9,591 bases of DNA, taken from NCBI GenBank assembly GCA_934203355.1, contig CAKPZC010000072.1, forward strand, positions 1-9,591, in the 5' to 3' direction. A program made the translations under genes and the position numbers. Each line of letters begins with the position of its first letter. Position 1 is the first letter of the stretch. The stretch comes from an uncultured Prevotella sp. (GTDB taxonomy: Bacteria; Bacteroidota; Bacteroidia; Bacteroidales; Bacteroidaceae). Of the stretch, positions 1 through 5,329 are shown one piece after another. The notes beneath the pieces are model-generated. The model saw nothing but the letters and a program-made list of their open reading frames with translations, made no database searches and had not been told where the DNA came from.

Positions 1-10
1 ATACATATGT

Positions 11-58
11 CCGCTAACTTCCGTTAACTTCGGGCGAAGCCCAAACTTCCTTTAACTT
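11..58. repeat. Decamer repeats flanking a GGGC hairpin
   Basis: On the plus strand the 10-mers CCGCTAACTT (11-20), CCGTTAACTT (21-30) and CCTTTAACTT (49-58) share the pattern CCnnTAACTT. A partial unit, AAACTT (43-48), precedes the third. Between them, TTCGGGC (29-35) and GCCCAAA (39-45) face each other across the triloop GAA, giving a 7-bp stem with one G-U pair when read as minus-strand RNA. The block lies 32-79 bases past the fucA stop, so it could help end the fuc transcript, but no clear U-tract follows the hairpin. The repeats are seen directly; the function is inferred. Confidence 0.6.
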
Positions 59-89
59 CTATTTTGACACACCCTCTTGTTTTTAGTGT

Positions 90-728
90 TTACTTCTGTT
101 TCTTTCCAAGCACGTAAGTCTCGAGGTCGTCGATTTCCTCAGGAGTGAGAGTATTGTACTTGCCACCGCTAAGCACAATGATGCGGCAAGCCATCTCGAA
201 GAACATGGCACGCTCGAACACCTCGTCGAAAGTCTTGCCACAAACCACCTGACCATGCTTGAGCATGAGGGCAGAGTTGTGGTCCTTCAAGGCTGCCTTG
301 ACAGCCTCGGCAAGCTCAGGAGAACCCGGACGATAGTAAGGAATAACGGGAAGTTCCTTGCCTACGTGGCACGGAATCTCGGCAGTGACATTGAAGTCCT
401 TAGGAGTCTCGCTCATGCACGAAACAACAGTAGCATACTTAGACTGGAAGTGGAGCACTACGTCGCAGTCGGGACGCTCGCGTAGAACACCGAGGTGGAA
501 ACCACTCTCCATTGAAGGCTTAACGCCATTCAGCACCTCACCGTCGGCAACACGGCATATAGACACCTTCTCCTTAGGGAGAGTGGGCACCCACGAGCCT
601 GTGCCCGAAACCAAAGCCTCATCGCCGATGCGCCATGAGATGTTGCCACTTGAGCACAATGTCAATCCTGCATCGCCTACGCGGTGAGCCTGACGAAGAA
701 ATTCCTGTATCTGATAATCCTGTATCAT
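90..728 (-). CDS. fucA: L-fuculose-1-phosphate aldolase (class II aldolase/adducin family)
   Basis: The 212-residue cytoplasmic enzyme is expected to cleave L-fuculose-1-phosphate into dihydroxyacetone phosphate and L-lactaldehyde, the last carbon-splitting step of fucose breakdown. Its length fits the E. coli enzyme (about 215). Phosphate-binding motifs are seen as SSGNIS (26-31) and SGTGS (41-45), followed by PSMESGFH (71-78), whose E74 matches the catalytic Glu. The metal site reads LHFQS (92-96) and LKHGQ (156-160). H93 and H158 align with zinc ligands, but the second His of the usual HxH is Gln (Q95). It is the last gene of the fucI-fucO-fucA row, 53 bases after fucO, with an A-rich start region containing AAGGAAAAAG. 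The family and context are clear; aldolase activity is inferred. A related class II aldolase or epimerase acting on another sugar phosphate is possible. Confidence 0.9.
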   Translation of the reverse strand: MIQDYQIQEFLRQAHRVGDAGLTLCSSGNISWRIGDEALVSGTGSWVPTLPKEKVSICRVADGEVLNGVKPSMESGFHLGVLRERPDCDVVLHFQSKYATVVSCMSETPKDFNVTAEIPCHVGKELPVIPYYRPGSPELAEAVKAALKDHNSALMLKHGQVVCGKTFDEVFERAMFFEMACRIIVLSGGKYNTLTPEEIDDLETYVLGKKQK

Positions 729-739
729 TTTCTTTTTCC

Positions 740-769
740 TTGTTTTAGTTTTCTTTGTTTTAGTTTAAT
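740..769. repeat. 15-bp tandem duplication in the fucO-fucA spacer
   Basis: Two adjacent 15-base units, 740-754 and 755-769, both begin TTGTTTTAGTTT and differ only in the last three bases. On the transcribed minus strand this gives AAACTAAAACAA twice, just upstream of the fucA start. A similar TTAAACTAAA lies upstream of fucO (1951-1960 on the plus strand). The A-rich units may keep the ribosome entry region unfolded, but they may equally be slippage products. Confidence 0.5.
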
Positions 770-781
770 AAATAAAACTAT

Positions 782-1936
782 TTAAAACGCCTTCTTGTAG
801 AGCTCGAGAATATCCTGCTCTGTGATGTCGCGCGGGTTGCCCGGTGTACATACATCAGCGAAAGCAGCCTTAGCCAAGCGCGGAAGGTCTTCCTCCTTAA
901 TGCCAAGCTCGGCAAGATGTTGAGGAATGCCAACACGGATGCTTAGCTGACGAACAGCCTCGACAGCAGCCTCGGCAGCAGCCTCGCGTGTCATACCCTC
1001 CTTATAGGCATTCATTGCTTTGGCAATAGTGACATACTTGTCGAGAGCAGCAGGAGCATTGAACTCCATTACGATAGGCAACAGCAGAGCGTTTGCCACA
1101 CCATGAGGAATGTCGAAAATGGCACCAAGTGGATGAGCCATGCCGTGAACAGCACCAAGACCCACGTTAGAGAAAGCCATACCAGCAACATACTGAGCCA
1201 CAGCCATTCCGTCGCGAGCCTCAGGGTTAGACGGCTCGTTGACAGCTGTCTCCAAATGGCGTGCAATCATCTCGATAGCCTTAATCTCGAACATATCGCT
1301 CATTTCCCACGCACCCTTAGTGATGAGACCCTCAATAGCGTGAGTGAGAGCGTCAAGACCTGTAGCGGCAGTAAGCGAACGCGGCAGAGAATACATCAAC
1401 TCTGCGTCGACAATGGCAATAGCAGGAATGTCGTTGGGATCGACACACACCATCTTCTTGGCGTTCTCCTCGTCGGTGATAACATAGTTGATAGTCACCT
1501 CGGCAGCTGTTCCAGCTGTTGTTGGCAGGGCGATGATAGGCACCGACTTGTGCTTTGTGTCGGCAACACCTTCGAGCGATACAACATCAGCAAACTCTGG
1601 GTTATTGGTGATGATGCCGATAGCCTTTGATGTGTCGATGCTTGAACCGCCACCTATGGCAAGAAGGAAGTCGGCACCCGACTTAGCAAATGCCTCAAGA
1701 CCGAGTTTAACGTTCTTGACTGTTGGATTCTGCTTGATTTCGCTGAACACCTCGTAAGGAATGTTTGCCTCGTCGAGCACGTCGAGCACCTTCTGGGCTA
1801 CCCCAAACTTGATGAGGTCTTTGTCAGTACAAACCAAAGCCTTGTGCAAACCAAGGCGACGAACTTCGCCCGGCAATTCCTTGCGTGCGCCAGGACCAAA
1901 ATATGATACTTCGTTAAGGATGAATCTTCTTGTCAT
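782..1936 (-). CDS. fucO: Lactaldehyde reductase / 1,2-propanediol oxidoreductase (iron-dependent group III alcohol dehydrogenase)
   Basis: The 384-residue cytoplasmic enzyme reduces L-lactaldehyde, released by FucA, to L-1,2-propanediol using NADH, which balances redox during anaerobic growth on fucose or rhamnose. Its length matches E. coli FucO (about 383). The N-terminal nucleotide-binding half carries GGGSSIDTSKAIG (95-107) and the motif PTTAGTAAEVT (138-148). The C-terminal half carries the iron-site residues D195 and H199 (ATGLDALTHAIEG), then H264, H268 and H278 (GAVHGMAHPLG and IPHGVAN). It lies between fucI and fucA on the same strand, which supports the lactaldehyde assignment over other iron alcohol dehydrogenases. 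The ATG at 1936 is preceded by A-rich DNA without a Shine-Dalgarno sequence, usual for Bacteroidetes. The family is certain; the substrate rests on context and similarity. Confidence 0.93.
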   Translation of the reverse strand: MTRRFILNEVSYFGPGARKELPGEVRRLGLHKALVCTDKDLIKFGVAQKVLDVLDEANIPYEVFSEIKQNPTVKNVKLGLEAFAKSGADFLLAIGGGSSIDTSKAIGIITNNPEFADVVSLEGVADTKHKSVPIIALPTTAGTAAEVTINYVITDEENAKKMVCVDPNDIPAIAIVDAELMYSLPRSLTAATGLDALTHAIEGLITKGAWEMSDMFEIKAIEMIARHLETAVNEPSNPEARDGMAVAQYVAGMAFSNVGLGAVHGMAHPLGAIFDIPHGVANALLLPIVMEFNAPAALDKYVTIAKAMNAYKEGMTREAAAEAAVEAVRQLSIRVGIPQHLAELGIKEEDLPRLAKAAFADVCTPGNPRDITEQDILELYKKAF

Positions 1937-1961
1937 TGTTTTTTCATTTATTTAGTTTAAG

Positions 1962-2069
1962 AAGTAGACAAGGAAACAAGCGACGAGTTGACAAGGAAAA
2001 ATCCTTTACAAGCCGACAAACTGAGGTCTATCAACTTGTCAACTCGTCAACTAGTCTACTAGTCTACTT
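1962..2069 (-). repeat. Octamer repeats and long inverted repeat in the fucI-fucO spacer
   Basis: Nearly the whole spacer is repeat. On the plus strand the octamers ACTTGTCA, ACTCGTCA, ACTAGTCT and ACTAGTCT run in tandem from 2034 to 2065. Related units appear in the opposite orientation at 1962-1996. As a result GACGAGTTGACAAG (1982-1995) is a perfect 14-bp inverted repeat of 2035-2048, and AAGTAGAC (1962-1969) matches 2062-2069. The loop holds a second possible hairpin, AAGGA (1993-1997) with TCCTT (2002-2006), which competes with the large stem for bases 1993-1995. The array begins at the fucI stop codon, so in the mRNA it would fold right behind fucI. It could protect the fucI 3' end or lower fucO expression; there is no U-tract for a classical terminator. 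Confidence 0.75.
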
Positions 2070-3843
2070 ATTTATAAATCGGGCCATAGTTCTTGCAAGC
2101 GCGGAAGTCGGCACCTTCCTTGTCCATACCGAATGCGTTCCATGCTGCTGGACGGAAAATCTTGTCGTCCTCAACATTGTGCATGCAAACTGGTATGCGG
2201 AGGATAGAGCACATAGTGATGAGGTCGGCACCGATATGACCATAAGAGATGGCACCGTGGTTGGCACCCCAGTTGTTCATAACCGAATAAACGTCCTTGA
2301 ACGGAGCCTTGTCGCACAAACGTGGCACAAACCATGTTGTAGGCCATGTTGGGTCGGTGCGCTTGTCGAGAACATTGTGGATTTCGGGGTCAATCTCTAC
2401 TGTCCATCCCTCAGCGAGCTGAAGCACCGGACCAAGACCCTTCACGAAGTTAAGGCGAACCATTGTTACAGGCATACCACCCTTAGAAAGGAAGTTCGAA
2501 GAGAAGCCGCCGCCACGGAAATAGTCGCGGTTGGCAGGATACCATGTTGTGGCCTTGAGGCAAGCGTCAACGTCGGCCTCGGTCATATCCCAGAAATGCT
2601 TCATCTCCGGTTCGCCAGCTGCGTTGACAGCAGCACCAGTACCGTCGAGAGTTGTTGCACCAGAGTTGATGAGATGGATTATACCGCCAGCTGCACGACC
2701 AGTGAGTTCCTTACCTGTAACGCGCTTAACAGCCTCTGGACTCCAGTATGTGCGCACATCCGAGAATATCTGAGCACGACCAGTGAGCAAGTGGTTGAAG
2801 AGCATAGCCATGCCATTGCCTGCATCATTCTCTGTGGCAAGGATGATAGCCTCGCGCAGTCCGTTCCAGTCGAACGAAGTATTGAGCAATGCCTCTGGAT
2901 AGTCGCCGTTAGGATAGAAGTCGGTCCACTGGCGCTGACCTTGGAAACCACCTGCGATAGCATTGTGACCAAGAGCCTCCTCCTTGAATCCGAGTTCCTT
3001 GAGGCGTGGATTGCCATGCATAAGGTCGCGCATAATCATCGTCATCTTTACGATGAACTCCCAGTCATTGTCCTTCTGCTCGCGTGTCTTAGCCTTCTCG
3101 GGACGGTTGGCGATGTCCTCACCCTCGTTCACCATGCAGTGCTCGCGTGTCCATGCCATAGCCTTCTCGAACTCAACTGGATCGTAGATACCCTCGTCCA
3201 TACGACGGATAATCTCGGTGAGGTCAACGCTCTCGTTGCGCATGCCAAGATACTCCTGGAAGAAGTCGGGATTAACAATAGAGCCTGCAATACCCATGCA
3301 GACGCTACCCATAGAGAGATATGACTTGCCGCGCATTGTGGCAACAGCCTGTGCAGCACGTGCAAAACGTAGAATCTTCTCTGCCACATCCTCAGGAATT
3401 GTGTCGTCGCCGAGGTCCTGAACGTCGTGTCCATAGATGCCGAATGCAGGCAGCCCCTTCTGAGCGTGGGCAGCAAGAACAGCAGCAAGATATACAGCGC
3501 CTGGGCGCTCTGTGCCATTGAAGCCCCAAACAGCCTTAGGATAGTGCGGATTCATGTCCATAGTCTCTGAACCATAGCACCAGCAAGATGTCACGGTGAT
3601 GGTAGAGCCTACGCCCTCGCGCTCGAACTTCTCAGCGCAAGCAGCACTCTCAGCAACACGTCCTATTGTAGAATCGGCGATGACGCATTCAACGGGTGAA
3701 CCGTCGCCATTACGCAAGTTTTCAGAAATGAGTTTTGCAACAGACTTTGCAAGGTTCATTGTCTTTTCTTCGAGGCTTTCACGTACACCTCCCTGGCGTC
3801 CGTCGATAGTAGGACGGATTCCAATTTTTGGATAATTACTCAT
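2068..3843 (-). CDS. fucI: L-fucose isomerase
   Basis: The 591-residue protein interconverts L-fucose and L-fuculose, the first step of the pathway; the family also accepts D-arabinose. It is cytoplasmic, Mn2+-dependent and hexameric in known members. Its length equals that of E. coli FucI, and the N-terminus ([12 protein letters not shown], then [12 protein letters not shown]) is the family's characteristic opening, which fixes the ATG at 3843. Metal and catalytic residues are in place with a one-residue offset from E. coli numbering: E338 in ATEND (336-340), D362 in SDVRTYW (361-367) and H529 in NHG (528-530). The substrate-contact region [12 protein letters not shown] (87-98) is also present. 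It is the first gene of the fuc row, behind a candidate promoter and a leader of about 110 nt. No truncation is seen. Confidence 0.97.
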   Translation of the reverse strand: MSNYPKIGIRPTIDGRQGGVRESLEEKTMNLAKSVAKLISENLRNGDGSPVECVIADSTIGRVAESAACAEKFEREGVGSTITVTSCWCYGSETMDMNPHYPKAVWGFNGTERPGAVYLAAVLAAHAQKGLPAFGIYGHDVQDLGDDTIPEDVAEKILRFARAAQAVATMRGKSYLSMGSVCMGIAGSIVNPDFFQEYLGMRNESVDLTEIIRRMDEGIYDPVEFEKAMAWTREHCMVNEGEDIANRPEKAKTREQKDNDWEFIVKMTMIMRDLMHGNPRLKELGFKEEALGHNAIAGGFQGQRQWTDFYPNGDYPEALLNTSFDWNGLREAIILATENDAGNGMAMLFNHLLTGRAQIFSDVRTYWSPEAVKRVTGKELTGRAAGGIIHLINSGATTLDGTGAAVNAAGEPEMKHFWDMTEADVDACLKATTWYPANRDYFRGGGFSSNFLSKGGMPVTMVRLNFVKGLGPVLQLAEGWTVEIDPEIHNVLDKRTDPTWPTTWFVPRLCDKAPFKDVYSVMNNWGANHGAISYGHIGADLITMCSILRIPVCMHNVEDDKIFRPAAWNAFGMDKEGADFRACKNYGPIYK

Positions 3844-3879
3844 AGTTTTTAGGTTTTATATTTGGGTTATTTGTTAGAA

Positions 3880-3920
3880 TCGTGTTTTACACGACTGCAT
3901 GCAATGGGGTGTCGCATGCA
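3880..3920 (-). promoter_or_regulatory. Two inverted repeats in the fucI leader
   Basis: TCGTGT (3880-3885) and ACACGA (3889-3894) form a perfect 6-bp inverted repeat around TTT. Immediately beside it, TGCATGC (3896-3902) and GCATGCA (3914-3920) form a 7-bp repeat around an 11-base spacer. If transcription starts near 3956, both are transcribed and lie 37-77 bases upstream of the fucI ATG. They could be operators for a fucose-responsive repressor of GntR or LacI type, or RNA hairpins affecting translation. The symmetry is seen directly; the role is inferred. Confidence 0.45.
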
Positions 3921-3962
3921 ACATAAATTTGTATGTTTGTCTTTTTTAGTAGATATTCGCCA

Positions 3963-3994
3963 CAAAATTAGCTATTATAATTCTATATGGCAAT
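3963..3994 (-). promoter_or_regulatory. Candidate Bacteroidetes-type promoter of the fuc operon
   Basis: Read on the minus strand, TAATTTTG (3970 down to 3963) fits the Bacteroidetes -7 box TAnnTTTG exactly. ATTG (3994 down to 3991) lies 20 bases upstream, at the spacing expected for the TTTG -33 box. Transcription would start near 3956, leaving about 110 nt of leader. It is the only TAnnTTTG match I found on the minus strand between fucI and menE. The region is AT-rich, so a chance match remains possible. Confidence 0.55.
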
Positions 3995-4074
3995 TATAAT
4001 ACCGTTAAAAAAACTTATATCTTCTTTCTTGGCATTTTCTTGTTCTTCAAACCGTGGGAATCATAAATATTTAG

Positions 4075-4082
4075 TAGCTTTG
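4075..4082 (+). promoter_or_regulatory. Candidate -7 box upstream of menE
   Basis: TAGCTTTG, followed by CA, fits TAnnTTTG and lies 48 bases before the chosen menE ATG at 4131, a plausible leader length. No TTTG or TTG is visible at the expected -33 distance, so support is partial. Other plus-strand matches at 3857, 3924 and 3932 lie farther away. Confidence 0.4.
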
Positions 4083-4130
4083 CATACCAAGGTTAATCAT
4101 AACCACCAAAACAACTCAACAAAACAGAAC

Positions 4131-5120
4131 ATGACTCTTGAAGAATTTCTTGCCGAATGGCACTCTCCCTCACCCACATTGCTTGTACACACAAGTGGAT
4201 CAACTGGTAGCCCCAAACCCATGCTCGTAGAAAAACGACGCATGGAAGCTTCGGCACGCATCACGTGCGACTTCTTAGGACTCAAACGTGGCGACACGGC
4301 CCTACTCTGTATGCCGCTCGACTATATTGCGGGCAAAATGGTGGTGGTGCGCTCCTTAGTGTGCGGACTACAGCTAGTCAACGTAAAACCAAGTGGACAC
4401 CCTCTGCGCGACCTACACGAATCGCCCGTGTTTGCTGCCATGGTGCCTATGCAGGTATACAACAGTATGCAGGTGGAGAGCGAGAGGCGACTTCTGAGCG
4501 GCATACAACATCTTATAATAGGTGGAGGGGCTGTGAGCGACGAGTTGGCATTGCAACTACGCGACTTTCCAAATGCCGTATGGAGCACCTACGGCATGAC
4601 CGAGACATTATCCCACATCGCCCTGCGCCGACTCAACGGGCCGCAAGCGAGTTGTTGGTATGAACCTTTTGAGAGTGTCGACATAAGCACAAATGCTGAT
4701 GGATGTTTGGTCATCAACGCACCACTGGTGTGTGCCGACATACTTACAACCAACGATATTGTTGAGATAAACCCCGACGGAAGGCGTTTCAGAATACGCG
4801 GACGCAAAGACAACGTGATATGCAGCGGAGGAATAAAATTACAAATCGAGGAAATAGAGGCTAAACTACAGCCATATATCCACACTCCATTTATGATAAC
4901 AAAACGCAAGGACGAAAAATTCGGCGAGACAGTAGTTATGCTTACAACCACCGACGAAACGACAAACATAGAAAAAATATGCCATGAAGTGCTCTCGAAA
5001 TACGAACAACCACACGTCTATATCACCGTAAAGGAAATACCTATGACCGCAACCGGCAAACCGGCACGAGCCGAAGCAACCCAAAAAGCTGAACAGCGAA
5101 AAAAGCAAACAGAAGTATAG
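4131..5120 (+). CDS. menE: o-Succinylbenzoate-CoA ligase (MenE), ANL adenylating enzyme
   Basis: This 329-residue protein belongs to the acyl-CoA synthetase/ANL superfamily and most likely activates o-succinylbenzoate with ATP and CoA in menaquinone synthesis. Core motifs appear in order: HTSGSTGSPKP (20-30, P-loop), GGGAVSDEL (131-139), STYGMTETLSH (152-162), TNDIV (207-211) and IRGRKDNVICSGGIK (222-236). PMTATGKPAR (304-313) follows, with K310 as the catalytic lysine of the C-terminal domain. It is much shorter than E. coli MenE (about 450), lacking most of the N-terminal part before the P-loop; I recall this compact form in Bacteroidetes. I chose the ATG at 4131 over an upstream in-frame one at 3987, because the candidate promoter lies in between and the upstream 48 codons overlap the fuc promoter. 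No other men gene is adjacent, so another acyl substrate cannot be excluded. Confidence 0.82.
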   Translation: MTLEEFLAEWHSPSPTLLVHTSGSTGSPKPMLVEKRRMEASARITCDFLGLKRGDTALLCMPLDYIAGKMVVVRSLVCGLQLVNVKPSGHPLRDLHESPVFAAMVPMQVYNSMQVESERRLLSGIQHLIIGGGAVSDELALQLRDFPNAVWSTYGMTETLSHIALRRLNGPQASCWYEPFESVDISTNADGCLVINAPLVCADILTTNDIVEINPDGRRFRIRGRKDNVICSGGIKLQIEEIEAKLQPYIHTPFMITKRKDEKFGETVVMLTTTDETTNIEKICHEVLSKYEQPHVYITVKEIPMTATGKPARAEATQKAEQRKKQTEV

Positions 5121-5169
5121 AACGAAAGATAAAAAAGCAAAAAACGCTCAACCTTTCAGAATTATTTAG

Positions 5170-5177
5170 TAAATTTG
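5170..5177 (+). promoter_or_regulatory. Candidate -7 box of lysS
   Basis: TAAATTTG, followed by CAGG, fits the Bacteroidetes TAnnTTTG box. It lies 152 bases before the lysS ATG and 49 bases after the menE stop, so lysS would have its own transcript with a long leader of about 145 nt. I see no good TTTG box 19-21 bases upstream. Confidence 0.45.
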
Positions 5178-5187
5178 CAGGTGTATT

Positions 5188-5286
5188 TTGTCGCATTACG
5201 CTTAATCGCCTACACATTGTTATATATATCACAGCAAGGCGAACACGTAAGTACATCATATAGAAAGCATTAGCGCAACGCGACAA
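5188..5286 (+). promoter_or_regulatory. Possible structured 5' leader of lysS
   Basis: Three complementary pairs nest within the leader. The outer pair is TTGTCGC (5188-5194) with GCGACAA (5280-5286). The middle pair is TTACG (5196-5200) with CGTAA (5246-5250), and the inner pair is TCGCCT (5206-5211) with AGGCGA (5237-5242) around a 25-base AT-rich loop. All pairs are exact and mutually compatible. An A-rich stretch of about 40 bases separates the structure from the lysS ATG at 5330. It could be an autoregulatory element for the synthetase. It is too short for the standard lysine riboswitch, and T-boxes are not expected in Bacteroidetes. The pairing is seen directly; the function is inferred. 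Confidence 0.4.
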
Positions 5287-5329
5287 CCAACGGCATAAAA
5301 AACAATAAAAAAAATAACAGTATACGAAT

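Noticed and set aside
1103..1630. 175-codon open frame on the plus strand opposite fucO
   Set aside because: It covers part of a complete fucO in the opposite direction and shows no recognisable motif.
1930..3324. Long 464-codon open frame on the plus strand opposite fucI
   Set aside because: It lies antisense to the complete, well-conserved fucI, its translation is cysteine-, histidine- and serine-rich without any domain, and such shadows are common opposite biased genes.
3857..3939. Plus-strand TAnnTTTG matches at 3857, 3924 and 3932
   Set aside because: They are AT-rich, lack a -33 partner, and lie within the fucI leader far from menE; chance matches are likely.
3987..4130. In-frame 48-codon N-terminal extension of menE resembling a signal peptide
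   Set aside because: It overlaps the candidate fuc promoter, the menE -7 candidate lies inside it, and MenE acts in the cytoplasm; the ATG at 4131 gives the expected compact form.
5170..5329. Lysine riboswitch or T-box in front of lysS
   Set aside because: The leader is too short for the five-helix lysine riboswitch, I see no T-box sequence, and neither class is expected before lysS in Bacteroidetes.
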